A DNA stretch of 64,000 nucleotides from Euphorbia lathyris (taxonomy: Eukaryota > Streptophyta > Magnoliopsida > Malpighiales > Euphorbiaceae). The DNA lies in assembly GCF_963576675.1 (NCBI RefSeq), contig NC_088917.1, positions 14,784,001 through 14,848,000 of the forward strand. Direction: 5' to 3'. The notes beneath the pieces were generated by a model. It was not told where the DNA came from and did not search any database. It saw nothing but the letters and a program-made list of their open reading frames with translations. Below are positions 11,401 to 22,913 of this stretch, piece after piece (the stretch's first letter is position 1; every line of letters starts with the position of its first letter). Made by a program: the position numbers and the translations under genes.

Positions 11401-11867
11401 TCGGAATTCGTTTCGTTTAGATTATTCCGTGACGAAGCTAAGCATATATGTTTTCAACAACCTGTGCAGCTGGAATGCCGAGCATGATCGGACTTCCTTC
11501 GGATCGTGCACTTATCGAGGATACCGAATGCTTAAGGTTTATGAATGTTCCTCATAAGTTATGTTATTTGCTGTTTATGCTGAGTTAGAAATCATAATTT
11601 GCATATAAAATCTGCTACTCTTCCCAGAAAAACTTTCGAGTTTTCGCTGCAGTATGAAAACAGTATCGGAAATGTACGATTACCGAAAATAGATGCTCGT
11701 CCGGGTGAAATTATGAATTGAATCATGATTAATAACTAAGAGAGAGCTCAAATTTTTGATGCAGATGGATCAGAAAATATGCTGATGATGAGGCTATGTT
11801 CTTTGAAGATTTCAAGGATGCATATGTCAAACTTGTGAATTCTGGTGCAAAATGGAAAATTTTGTGA
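8415..11867 (+). CDS. APX6: ascorbate-peroxidase-related haem peroxidase, plastid (APX6/APx-R type)
   Basis: A class I haem peroxidase-like protein of 331 residues. Ten exons join in frame by GT-AG splicing: 8415-8583, 8653-8767, 9945-10066, 10418-10488, 10742-10784, 10859-10955, 11031-11114, 11233-11357, 11470-11536, 11765-11867. Residues 1 to about 45 are Ser-rich, like a plastid transit peptide. The distal motif LRLVFHDAGTFE gives Arg120 and His124, with Phe where classical APX has Trp. The proximal motif LSGAHTLG gives His245. The loop after it is short (SKGFGSPTLFDN) and lacks the Arg that binds ascorbate in classical APX. All this matches Arabidopsis APX6/APx-R (329 residues), a plastid peroxidase-like protein whose use of ascorbate is doubtful. 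Intron 2 is 1177 bp and carries repeat copies. The exon model is my own reading of splice sites; no transcript was available. Confidence 0.92.
9083..9496. mobile_element. MITE of family C inside peroxidase intron 2
   Basis: This stretch shares long near-identical segments with the element at 12900-13406, for example 'gaagctccaaaaa' then 'ggtgattttgaaaaataaaa'. Its end carries the same 'gtaaagttcagtgggcata' phrase found in that element's arm. The left end looks truncated or diverged. It lies in an intron, so splicing is presumably unaffected. Confidence 0.6.
9555..9890. repeat. diverged second copy of family C in the same intron
   Basis: 'taattcttgaacttttt...gagaaagtggtgatttgg' follows the middle of family C, but diverged. 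It contains a short tandem doubling of 'gatgagtgacttttatgtct' plus nine bases (about 9800-9858). It ends close to exon 3 (9945). Confidence 0.45.
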
Positions 11868-12010
11868 AAACTTTTCAAGAGTTTTCTTTTCTTATTAGAT
11901 TTTTTAGGGAAAAAAGTTCCCCAGTTTTTATTTAGATGTCAGAATTATCATAATTTTTTTTTATCATAAATGTAAAAGTAAAATAAAATAAAATAAATGT
12001 ATAATAGATT
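11868..12010 (+). other. probable 3' untranslated region of the peroxidase gene
   Basis: T-rich DNA follows the TGA, with overlapping AATAAA-type signals in the run 'aaaataaaataaaataaatg' near 11978-12000. The MITE at 12011 begins right after it. Confidence 0.45.
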
Positions 12011-12488
12011 TAAGGCTTAATACATCATTTGCCTCCTGAATTTGTCCAAAAAGTTTGATAGGCCTTTTGAACTTGCATAAAATGTTCAGTTAGCCCCCTC
12101 AATTTGCGTAAAATGTAATCAATTAATCACTCAGTTGTAAAAAAGTAAGTTAAATACGGAAGTACGCATCTTAAAAAAGTAAAACGATGAAGATTAGGGT
12201 ATGTGATTATAATATTAGAGAAGAAAAAGTTTTATAGTTGAACTAGTAAGATTTCTTTTTTAATGTTAATCTATTTTGTGAATTGTGTGATAAAATTCTA
12301 AGGCACGTGCAATATATCTTACTTATTTTTCTACAACTTAATAATTAATTGATTACATTTTATGCAAGTTTAAAGGGCTAGCTGGACATTTTATGTAAGT
12401 TTAGAGGGCTATCGGAACACTTGGAAAGTTCAGGAGACCAATCAACCATTTTGGACAAGTTCAGGAGGCAAATGATGTATTAAGCCTT
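12011..12488. mobile_element. long-TIR MITE, family D copy 1
   Basis: About 478 bp. The left end 'taaggcttaatacatcattt' and what follows match the inverted right end almost base for base over about 30 bp, then imperfectly over about 100 bp. There is no coding frame. Target duplication not resolved. A second copy lies at 28754-29262. Confidence 0.75.
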
Positions 12489-12899
12489 ATTATTATTTTA
12501 CGAATTTGACATTGATTCTCAAAACAATCATAAATTTCTGATTTTTTATTTTTGTAATGATGGTTTGTATGAATATGGGTATTTTTGAAACTTTTTATAA
12601 AAAAATCTAATTTAGTAGCATATTTTCTAAATGAATCTAAAAATGTAAATTGAACCAATTTTCTAAATTTCCCTATTTTTGTGACATCTAAAAACGGCAA
12701 AAGTGAAAGATTATCCAACATTATATTCATAATAAGGTTAATTAGAAGACAATAATATATGTCCAAAGACAAAGTCTAGTGGGTCAAGCCTACAAGCATA
12801 CGTCCATTCTCATAATTTTTTTGCACTTAGATTTACAATCATCATACTTTGTGCTAGAGTTAAGGGAGTTGCTTTGTTTATTTTTAATTGTCCCTTTGA

Positions 12900-13406
12900 G
12901 GGTAAATTACACCCATGACCACTAAAATTTACCTATTTTAATATTGTAGCCAGTGAACTTCAATTCTTAACAGTATGACTACTGAACTTTATGCTTTCTA
13001 ACACTAGTGGTCACTCAACACCTCAAAACGACCGTTGAAAATGAAAAATTCGAAGAGTTAATAATATTCTATGGAACTTTAATTTTTGAAAATTTTCGTT
13101 TTAAGGTCATTTAGTTGTTGTTTGGTTAGGAGAGAGAGTGAACTTTTAGAGAGAGAAAGCTCCAAAAAAAGGTGATTTTGAAAAATAAAAAATATGGTTC
13201 CATGATAAATCTCATTCTGAACAACTTTAATTCTTGAATATTTTCATTTTGAGATCGTTAACGGTCACTTTGATGAGTTAGTTACAGTTGAGTGAGCACC
13301 GGTGTTAAAAAGTGTAAAGTTCAGTGGTCATACCGTTGAGAATTGAAGTTCAGTAGGCATAATATTAAAATGGATAAAGTTCAGTAGCTATGGATGTAAT
13401 TTACCT
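12900..13406. mobile_element. Mutator-like MITE, family C full copy
   Basis: A 507 bp element whose two ends are reverse complements over about 110 bp (left 'gggtaaattacacccatga', right inverted 'aggtaaattacatccatag'). Flanks gtccctttga (12890-12899) and gtccgtttga (13407-13416) are a 10 bp duplication with one mismatch, in the Mutator range. Related to the copies in the peroxidase intron. Confidence 0.75.
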
Positions 13407-13419
13407 GTCCGTTTGATTC

Positions 13420-13790
13420 CGTTGTTGATATGAGAAAACTTAGGGAGGATGTTCAGCAATGTGATTTGAGATAAGAATATCATGTAATAAGATAGAAAAT
13501 AATCAAAAGAAAGGGTTGGAATTCAACATTTTCACTCTAATGCCTAAATTAGCATAGGTTGTGAGGAAGAAGATAAGAGAATAATAGGATTTTAAAATTT
13601 AAAATTTTTGTAACTTGAATGCACAACTTCACTTTCTATTTATAAGGTTTTAGAGGCATTCTTGGAAAGCGTTAATATATATGCGCTAGGTGACGTTTGG
13701 GACACGTGTAAGAATGATGATTCACCTAGCATGATCATTTCGATTTGGCGTGTGCTAATTGTAAGTCGCGCAAATCTAGATGACATCTTT
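13420..13790 (-). repeat. LTR remnant, type E
   Basis: It contains 'actctaatgcctaaattagc' and, about 110 bp on, 'ctatttataag', the same order found at 17446-17800 and 57557-57990. Read on the minus strand this is a TATAAATAG box followed downstream by the conserved piece, as in an LTR promoter. No ends or partner LTR seen. Confidence 0.4.
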
Positions 13791-16700
13791 TAGGGATGAG
13801 CATGCATGCCAACCCCATTGGTCTACGTGTTTGAGACAATTATTATTTCATCATTATTATTGGTTAAAACGTGTGATTGGTACGCATGGCATATCCAGTT
13901 ATTTTCCTATTATTAGTTGTTGATGTTTATTGTTGCTATTTGCATTGCTGATAAGTAACAGATATTGGTTGATTTTTTTTTTGCTAAAAGCATATGTTTT
14001 CCAATTTTTACCAAACATTTTTTAAGGAGATACATCAGTCACTGACATAGTTGGAAGGATTCGAAAAGCAATTAAAATATTTGTATAAAAATCTACTGGT
14101 TTGACAAACTTCAAAATTCTAAATGCTAACATCAACAGCATTGACAAAGTCATTTGCAACATTTTCATTTCTGAAAAGACACTATCTGCATCAACATGCG
14201 AAAAATTATTATAAGAAAATATAGTTATAAAATTATGTGTTATGATTATTTAGGCGTATAGATTAAAATTATTCTCATTGCATGTTTTGAAATATTAATT
14301 TCCATATATTTTTTTTTTATTTTTGGCCTCCTCTCTCCCTTGTGTCTCGATGTGTTCAGCGATTTGTTTAGACCTAGGATTTTTTTTATAACCGTTGCAT
14401 CTTTTAAGATTCAATTTCTGTATTATTATTTTTTAAAAAATATTAATTTTGAGCTCCTTCCTTCCTAGAGCCTGGGGCAGCGCCCCTCATAGCCCTGTTT
14501 GAAATGGAGATGAAAAAAATAGTTTAAAAAAATAGAATCAAACGGATATTTAATATTTTTTTTCTAACGGTTTAGAATATAACTATTTACACTTCCTAGA
14601 GTGGATTTCAATGACCAAAAGTGGAATCCTCAGAATCCAACTAACAACTTCCTTTTAAATTTTAGCCTCGTGTAACTTTATCCCGCGTTCGCCTGTGTTG
14701 TTTTTCACTTAGAAAAATCTCAATTTTGAATAAGGTGTTATATATAATTTTATGATTGAAATGCATAAACTTCTTTTTTTTTTTTTGGGGTAAAAATGCA
14801 TAAACTTCTTATATTGGTATTTATTCAAATTACTAAATGTGTTGAGTGGGTAGCAAGTTTCAATCCCATTCTTATCTTGTCAATTTGTGATTATCTTATA
14901 TTTTTATTACATAAAAAAAGAAAATTTAAGGTTATTGAGCCCACATCTCCATTTAAGCTTTCAATTTTCTATTAAAATAATATTTTTTTTATTAAAGGTT
15001 CCTCTCATCCTTAAGAACAATCCCTTTCCTTTTTACATTTCTTTCAATTCCTCTGATTTGATGAGGGTCCTTAAAATAGCATTAATCTATTATTTATTTA
15101 TGGTTAATATTATTAATTTTGACATGAAAAGGTGTAAATGAAAATCTTAATTTAATTAACAAATTAATATTGTAAATAAATAATGTAAAAGTATTTCTGT
15201 ACTAATCTTATCAGTAATTATTAAAAAAATCAATGAAGTATTTTGAATAAAAAAGTAATTGTGTTAGAATTTTGATCATAAGAATAACAAAAAAAAAAAC
15301 CCTATTGATATGTTAGGGGTAATCAGGTAGGGATGTTGACGGACGTGTATGAGACAATCATTTTCGTTATCATCCCGGTTTGTTCTTGCAGTGTTTTCTT
15401 CTTTCCTACCCCGATGAGGATGTGTATTGTGATTTATTTATTTTATTGATTTTACGACTTAATTTTTTTATAGAAAAATATATACATGTTTCTTTTAAAC
15501 GATAAAAAATATATAAAAATAATATATATATAATCGATAATAAATAATAAATAAAAAATATATAATAAAAAATATTTTTATATAATAAATACAGTTATAA
15601 ATAAAGCCGGTTTCCATCCCCATTAAACAAAACATGATAATTTTATCTCCGTTCTCATCTCCCCGTATAGGAATTATCCGCCCTTATAAATCCTATCTAA
15701 TTAAGTAATTATTTAATAAAAATACTAGTTTAACAAGAAAATTAGAATACTAGTTGAGCTATGATTAATATTGACTAACCCTTATGGAACAATGAAATTT
15801 TATAAAGGAGTCTAGGTTAGACATAACACAACTCTCTAGAAATCGGCGCCCCCTCTCTCTCTACAATAAGCCTTCATTCTTAGATAACGTGACCAGTAAG
15901 ACAAGTTCGTGGTTTGAGTTTCCGCTGCCTACTCAATATTAATCTATGCTTGAAGAGGGTAACCCGACAACCTGCATTTAAACCCGTATAATTAATTGGG
16001 TACGTAGAAATCTTTCACATCCGAATAAGAAATATAGAAAATTTTCATCTTGTTAGATTAGACATTTCCACTCCATTGATAAACCTAATATTGAGGTAAA
16101 ACATAAATTCTATTTCTAGCAAAGCATAAAAATGCATAAACAAACTTTAAATGCTAGCATTCCTTATGTTTATATAATAAATTAACATTTACATATTCTA
16201 TGGAAAAAAAAATTAATATTTTACATCCAAATAGGGGAATCTAGCATATGGAAAAACTTCATATTATTGCCTAAAATAGTAAATAATCTTTTCCATCAAT
16301 CATAAAAGTTAGAATTTATTTTAATTTTAAATTAAAAATGGGTCCTCTAGATAGCATAATTAGTTTTCAATAATGTGCAAACATTTTAATTATAAACATA
16401 ACTAACACAAAGTTAACTTCCACAAAATTATGATTTATATAAATAAATAGGGTCACACCATTACCATATGAAAGCTACATATGTTTCTTTCTTATCTATA
16501 AATATTGCTTCAATTGCAAGCAAATATTTAATTTTTATACTTTAAAGTGAGATTATTAACTTTTTATGTCTTATATTGTATCAAGATTATCTTGATATTA
16601 AATAATATTAGTGATGAATATAACAAATTTTATTTTCAAAAGTCAATTGCAATAAATACATTGCTACCTTATATTTTTTGTTTACTTACTACTCCATTTC

Positions 16701-16807
16701 TATCAAGGCCAAAAGTAGAAATAAAGATTTGGTTTTCTTATTTTTATTTTAGGAATCATTCTTGGTGATATTGTAGTATTCGAGTAGTTTTTTAGATTCT
16801 TTTTCGT
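13791..16807. other. gene-free AT-rich stretch
   Basis: No convincing coding frame. It holds one tiny retroposed insertion (14759-14812) and many A/T runs. A patch with higher GC at 15830-15990 looks like a degraded repeat, but I cannot place it. Confidence 0.4.
14759..14812 (-). mobile_element. extremely short poly(A) retroposition
   Basis: The 17 bp word 'aaatgcataaacttctt' occurs twice, separated by T-run plus 'ggggta'. Read on the minus strand, the insert is 'tacccc' followed by a poly(A) tail inside a target duplication. This is the signature of a LINE-driven insertion cut off after a few bases. A simple tandem duplication is the alternative. Confidence 0.5.
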
Positions 16808-16815
16808 TTGGTACG

Positions 16816-17426
16816 CAGGAGCGGAACCAATGGGGGTTAGGGGCTCGAGCCCCGGTAGGCGGCCAGTGAATTGGAATTTTTTTTTTTTTTATAGTAATGG
16901 TGTCTGGTAATATTTTAGAGAGAATTATATTGACTCTATAGTATTATTCCAAAGTTTAAAGATAGGTGATATGGTTAAGTATGCTTATTTATATTTAAGA
17001 GGTCCTATGTTCGACTCCCTTCAATCTCATTTTCTTTTAAAAAGTTTTTATTTATTTTTATTTTATTCTCTAATAATTATAAAAACATGTTACCATTATT
17101 AATTAATTTAAATGGACTCTTTATTTTTATTTTGATAACACTTTTGAATACATATTTAATATTCATTTTATTATGTCTTTACCATTAAAAAAAATAAACA
17201 TGTTTAATTTTCTATTAGTTCAATGCTAGTTTCTAAAAAAATGATAATATTTTTACAGTTTTAACGCGTTGGAGGCTAAAAAAATTTTGCCCCAGCCCTA
17301 GCGGGCTGGACTTTGAAAATCTACCGTCAACCGCACAATTAATTTTGATTTTTTTTTTTGACGTTTTGAATTTTTTTTTACTGATATGTTAGCCCCGAGT
17401 CATCCGAGGTCCTGATTCCGCCACTG
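16816..17426. mobile_element. non-autonomous hAT element, family B copy 2
   Basis: A 611 bp element with ends 'caggagcggaaccaatgg' and, inverted, 'cagtggcggaatcagga'. The 8 bp duplication ttggtacg is perfect (16808-16815 and 17427-17434). It matches 949-1652 in order, but has a single copy of the unit that is doubled there. It also keeps the 'gttcgactccc' B-box-like word. Confidence 0.8.
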
Positions 17427-17445
17427 TTGGTACGAGATAATAATA

Positions 17446-18055
17446 ATAATAAATTAGAGTCCAACGAATCCACTTTGATGCTTAAGTTAGCAAAGATTGA
17501 ATGAAGGTTGGAGATAATCGAGAGTATTGGTAATGTTTGTGTTCACATACCTCATGCAACTCACATACCTTTTCTATTTATAATGGCTAGCCAAAAGTAA
17601 CTCTCTGGAAAGGTGTCCTGATGAGTCACATGAAACATATCCACTTTCGATTGGCTCTATCTGATTCAGACTGTGATGCTGGCAAGTGATGCACCTTGTC
17701 ATATTACAAGCATGCTACCAGGTGTCCTGGTTTCATTAAGCCTTCGGCCTTCAGATCTCTTAAGTCTCAAACTATATGTCATATCCTTTGTCTCATGTCC
17801 TTTTCGCAATTGCTTCTCTTAATCTAATGATTGCTCCTTTCTAGCCGTACGACTGCATGGACGGATATTAGAAATTCTTCCACGTGGCCAAACGGTTCCA
17901 TTCGCATCATCAAGGAATATTTTTTCCCAGATTGGACAGTCTATGTTCATCTTCTGAATCCGAAGAATGATATTGATACACGTGTCAATGAATGTTTCTA
18001 TGGAATATTCATTAAGGTATCAATTCATAAATTTTTATGTTACTCAAATTGATGT
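17446..18055 (-). repeat. LTR remnant, type E
   Basis: 'cactttgatgcttaagttag' near 17472 followed by 'ttctatttataatggctag' near 17571 is the type E signature. The remainder (pyrimidine-rich 'ccttcggccttcagatctct', then 'cgtgtcaatgaatg') looks like LTR sequence. No internal region or partner seen. Confidence 0.4.
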
Positions 18056-18059
18056 TTAT

Positions 18060-18730
18060 AAAGAAGGCAAAAAAAACATAATTAAGCTCATGAATTTTAC
18101 ATGTTTTAATTCTAACCAATTATTTTTTCATATTGAGCTTGATAATTAATTTTGTTATGGATTCAACCTTTATTTAACTTTTCCATTGGATTTGGATGAA
18201 AATCGACGTTAAGGGATTCATCCTGCTGATGTGGACATTTTTACTTTCATGTGGTTATAAAAAAAGTTTCTTGACTAGGAGAGAGTGAGTAAAAAGTAAA
18301 AAGAAATTATAGAAATTGATTTCTAGTAGGTTTTTCTAAACTGGAAATCGAACTTGGAAGAACCTGCTGGAAATGGATTTTGGTGTTACCAGAGAAGATC
18401 GATTTGGTGATTCTTATACTGGAAACCAGAAAATTAAAGAGAAGAAGATCGAGATTGGAAGAATATACTGGAAATTAATTTCTATAAAACTTTTTAATTT
18501 TTTAATATCTTATAGTCAAGAAACTCTTATTTTTTTTGTCCATGTCAACAGACCAAATCGTCCTAACGATATATGCAGCCCAAACTTGATGGAAAAATTA
18601 AATAAAGGTCTGATCCATAACAGAATCAATGATTAAAGATTCCATGTAAAAAAAAATAATTGCTCACGAGTTTAGATCTTAAAACAGGTAAAGTTTAAAA
18701 GGTTAATTATGTTTTTTTCTCCAATAAAGA
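18060..18730. mobile_element. large foldback element
   Basis: About 670 bp of imperfect palindrome. Left-arm words 'aaaaaaaacataattaa', 'aacctttatttaacttttcc' and 'aaaagtttcttgacta' return inverted on the right as 'ttaattatgttttttt', 'aaattaaataaaggt' and 'tagtcaagaaactctt'. This is MITE-like. The middle contains GA-rich repeats around 18350-18480. No coding. Confidence 0.6.
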
Positions 18731-19849
18731 ACAACTGTTTGCACTAATAATACTTCTTTTGAACATATATTCAGGTTTATTTACGGAAAAATAATTGATC
18801 ACGGGTTTGAATTGAAGATGACCCCAAATGTAATTTATAATTGGTAAAAAATATATTCGGGCTTATTTACGGTTAAGACATGGTAACCTTCTCTTCTACT
18901 TATATATGGACATTTTGATACTAACTAAGTACCATTTTTTTTATTAATTTTAATTTAATTTCATATATTACAATATTTAATAGTAAAAAAATTCAAGATC
19001 ATTATTTAAAATTATCAAATTAATATGAAGTTTGATTTGTACTCTATTAAAAAAAGTTTCATTTGTACTAAATAAACATTTATCAAAATTTGACCTTAGA
19101 AACATTTTTAATTGCTCCAAATTATTATTTTTACGATAATAATTTTTTATTAGGATGATTAAATTTATAAACTGTAAAAACAAAACTTCATACTTACAAC
19201 TTTTAAATTACGGAAACTATTTGTACAAATCGAACTATAAAATTTATTTTTATACTATTTTCAAAAAAAAATTAACTGAGGGTAGATGAAGGGAGGGTGT
19301 TAGGAGATGTATTGAAAATGGAACAAGGGCATGTGTTAGGGACCCAAATTGATTGAAGAAAACCCTACACAAAGACATGCAAATGTTAGAGAATGTCTTT
19401 AACTCATGAAAAGAGGGGACACTTTTTAATTTCTCAAGCAATATTATAGGGCTACCCTTCTTAATTTATTTCACACCTAATTTCATTATCTTTTACTTAT
19501 ATTTAAATACTTGTACAAATTAAATAATTTGCATTGTTTATAGGCTTAATTAGGCTAGACAAAATTGATTGATGTGTTTGAATTTTTATCTCCATCCCAT
19601 TTTGGAGACTTGTGAGAAATATAAAAAATTAGTCCCTTATTTTATTTTTATAAAATAAAGCATTAACAACTCAAAATACTTTATTTATATTAATAATAAT
19701 ATCTTAATATAATTTTTTGGATTTTAAAAAAGAATGATGTTAGAAGATGACAAAATGTGTTTGAATTTGAAAAAAGAATGATTTTAGAAGAAGAAAAAAT
19801 GTGTTGAAAGATGAAAGTGATATTGAAATTGAAATATATGACATCTAGG
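18731..19849. other. gene-free AT-rich stretch
   Basis: Very AT-rich and without a supported gene or a repeat with clear ends. The last 40 bases (19810-19849) match 25137-25177, showing that the hAT element that follows landed in an older dispersed repeat. Confidence 0.4.
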
Positions 19850-20349
19850 CACTGTTCCAAACGAATGCCGTTTGGACCGTCTAGGCGTTCGAAATTGAGA
19901 ATCCGTCCTGATTTTCTATGATTTGTCCCTTTAGGTGTTTTATTGATTTCTAGGTGATTTTCAGCCGTTTGGGCTCCGCCTCAGCACCGCTTAGACCGCA
20001 TAGGTATCGCCTAAACGACAATGAACAAAAGCATTTTTAATTGTGCATTTATTTTTTTGCTTTATTATAATTCATTTTAAGTTGTTTCAATGGTATCGTT
20101 GTTGAAATGTTGATGTTTGCACAATTTTAAAGATATATGTTACATATATACGTGTTTTTCTATATTAAATAATTTTATATTATTATTTTTAGATAGTATA
20201 ATACATAATTTAATTATATCTATAGAATAATTTGTTTATTAATAAATAAAAAATACAAAAATATAAATCTGATTAATCTCCGACTAATCCCGATTAATCT
20301 TCGAGGGTCCTGTCCGTCCGACTAGCGCCTAGTATTTTTTACAATCTTA
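19850..20349. mobile_element. non-autonomous hAT element, family F copy 1
   Basis: A 500 bp element with the perfect 8 bp duplication catctagg (19842-19849 and 20350-20357). Its inverted right end ('...attgtaaaaaatac', then a 'ctagtcggacggacaggacc' word) is homologous to the left end of the element at 43566-44285. The terminal bases are partly mutated. No coding frame. Confidence 0.7.
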
Positions 20350-20649
20350 CATCTAGGGATAGAGGGATCAACAATACAATCATCTGATATGTCAATTTTA
20401 GTAGTAACTTTAATTGTACCATCTGACAAATATTGGAACTGAAATTGTGTAGTTTTATATGTGAGACTAAATTAACTCTTCCCAAAATGGACCTCTTCTT
20501 AAGTATTTGATTTTTCGGGGCGTTGTAGGCGATAGTAAGGGTACACATGTTTATGTAAATATAATATTTTTTAGTTAAGTATTCAATACGAATAAAAATA
20601 AAAATTGGACCCTCTTTATTTTGAGGTCATGTGCAAAAGATCATCTTGC

Positions 20650-20870
20650 ACACCTCAAACTACGAGCCTCGGTATTTGTCATATTTATAAAGATGGTAAT
20701 AAGATGGCTGATACGCTTACTTATAAGTTCAATTTGTTTGTTATATAAGACGCATGGGTGGAATAATGCTTCGAATTTTCGCAATTCTTTTAGATCATTT
20801 AATTATGTAGAGCAATTTCACTTTGCTTAGTTACTTTTGTTTCTCTTGTAACATTATGATATAGATTTAT
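20650..20870 (+). pseudogene. L1 LINE tail (end of RNase H region)
   Basis: One frame reads GICHIYKDGNKMADTLTYK at about 20670-20730, followed by stops. It matches the C-terminal RNase H motif of plant L1 ORF2 proteins, usually of the form xREGNxxADxLA. No poly(A) tail or target duplication identified. A short isolated remnant. Confidence 0.5.
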
Positions 20871-20879
20871 AACGATAGA

Positions 20880-21500
20880 GTTGATTTTGATTTTAAATCA
20901 ACAAAGAGATTTTCAAGATAAAGTTGAAGGAGTCGAAAATCCCCTAATATTCATGAGCTAAACCCGTAGGAATTGTAAAATCCCTATTGTTGAAGGGATG
21001 AAACAAAAGCTTTCCAAGAGAAATATAAATTTGATTGATAAAAGTTGTGTTCTTACAAAGAAAGAGATGGATTTATATCATCCTCAAAACCCAAATGACA
21101 AATTACATAAAAGGATAAATATATATAATATAACTAAATATATAAAGCTTAAAGGTAAAATAGGGTGAGGATAAAAGGGTGGCATGAGTTGTAAATAATG
21201 GGTGGTAAAATTGTAATTAGAAGGAAGCGGAAATAAAAGGCAAGGCTAATTGGTAAGACTCTTTAAAAAGTCCAACCGACGTGTGAGAATAGTCACACGA
21301 TGTATGAGCTTTATATCTAAAATATAGCTGGTGATTTTGGTAGCCCACACGTCGTGTGGGATTCCCACACAGTGTGTGAATTTCCAAAATAAGAATTATG
21401 AACTCTTCTTTAGATCCACACAACATGTGGGTTCTATTTTTCACATTAATGGTCTTTTATTTGCTTCGGTGTGTTGCCCCTTTAACCCGACTTCTTTCAC
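20880..21500. repeat. probable Gypsy-type LTR remnant with CACAC palindromes
   Basis: At 21277-21433 several short palindromes of one design stand close together: CACACGTCGTGTG, CACACAGTGTGTG, CACACAACATGTG and decayed versions. Plant Gypsy LTRs can carry such CACAC...GTGTG clusters. The region before it resembles an LTR transcript leader. Ends are not resolved. Confidence 0.4.
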
Positions 21501-21575
21501 CACTTGTCTACCCTCGTTTATTCAACTGGATGCCTGCACCATATATTCCATCTTGAAAAAGAACTTGACTTCAAG

Positions 21576-22160
21576 TTACTTGTTGAGTATGGAAGAAACT
21601 CGTTGATCTTGAATGGAGCCAAAGCTTTCAAATCGAACCAAGGTGTTATTCAAAATGCACATTCCATAAGCTTCTGGATTCACCTTCTTCACACGAATTT
21701 CATCCCATATTTCCACTAATGACTTGCCCCGGTTCTCATCCTGCTTGACATTCGTCTTCCACTTTCTACTGGCACAAAATGGGATATCTCGACGAAGCGT
21801 GTCAAACCACTTCCTAGCATTATCTTGCATACTCTTCCAAACTCACATGACATGTTGAACGGACCAACCCTGGACCTTCACGGTCTCCACTTCACTAACT
21901 TGAAGACTAGCCACCAATTTCCTCCACTCCGCTCATAGCCAATCTCAAATGAAATGTCCTGACGACACATATCAACCCAATCTAGAGTGATCCCATTTGC
22001 ACTCTTTAAAACCCCAACATCCTTCATCCTTTATCCTTCATAGCATGACGAATCTCCTTTCTGGTGAGATTATAAACCTCTTCCTTCAAAGAACTTGCCT
22101 CCTCCACCTCCGGTTTAGGCTTTTGCCTTTGATTTCTTCGATCTGGAGATCTGGAAACCT
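21576..22160 (-). pseudogene. unidentified decayed protein-coding fragment
   Basis: On the minus strand an 84-residue frame (21830-21576) has ordinary protein composition: RKWFDTLRRDIPF, then VEIWDEIRVKKVNPEAYGM. Upstream (to about 22160) another frame reads KPEVEEASSLKEEVYNLTRK, with stops and frameshifts between them. It could be a processed host pseudogene or retroelement gag; I do not recognise the family. Lack of introns and LTR-like surroundings favour a retroelement or retrocopy. Confidence 0.35.
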
Positions 22161-22389
22161 CTAGTCTTTTTCGGTGTGTTTCATAACGACAAATCAAGGA
22201 TTCAATGGAATCATGATGAGTGTTTCTATATCGTTTTGGAGATCTGGAACCTTCAGGTTTTGGAATCTACTTGAGAGGTGAAGGTGACCAATAAAGCCTT
22301 CGGTATGAAGGACTGACATGTTTTTCCTTCGATCTTCCACGGATCACTTCAGGTTGAGATTCCTCTAAGAATCCTCTCTTCTTCGGACA

Positions 22390-22855
22390 AGTCCAAACGA
22401 CATGGTGTCATGTAGCCATTGATCTATATTTATCTCCATGCCTCCTTAGGAGTAAGTAATAACTTGAAAGCAATTAATGAAAGAATGTACTTAGATCTCT
22501 GTTTCCAAGGCTATTTATAGATGATTTCAAACCTAAAATGTAATGTATTTTACACGTGTTAGCTCTTGATTGGGTTCGGCTAAGTGTCTTTCCATGTGTA
22601 GACTATTGGTTGGCTTCAGACTCTTTTCCCTTTATGTCATTCCGTAATATATGGCGTGATCTAGGGAACATGAGCATACCTTTGAGCTTCAAAACCTCAT
22701 TAATCCACATGTCAAGTCAAATGACTTCCTATTAAAGCTTCTAGTTAGTCGCACGAATCAATTCCTTTAGCTTATTTTGATATGGGCCTTTGATTCAGAC
22801 CCGGAAGATTATTCAGTCGGGCCTTTATCCCGCCTTAACGATTTAATCTTGTATC
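22390..22855 (-). repeat. LTR-like remnant
   Basis: It contains 'ggctatttatagatgat' (TATAAATAG-like on the minus strand), an 'acacgtgttagc...gattgg' stretch like that following the box at 17571, and pyrimidine-rich sequence to 'gggcctttatcccgcc'. No second LTR seen. Related in layout to the type E remnants, though less clearly. Confidence 0.3.
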
Positions 22856-22913
22856 AATTAGTATAGTTCAAAAAGTAACACAAGTTTAATTTGTCTTAAT
22901 AAAATCACTTAAA

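Noticed and set aside
12461..12772. 103-codon minus-strand frame
   Set aside because: AT-rich composition and overlap with a MITE end; chance frame.
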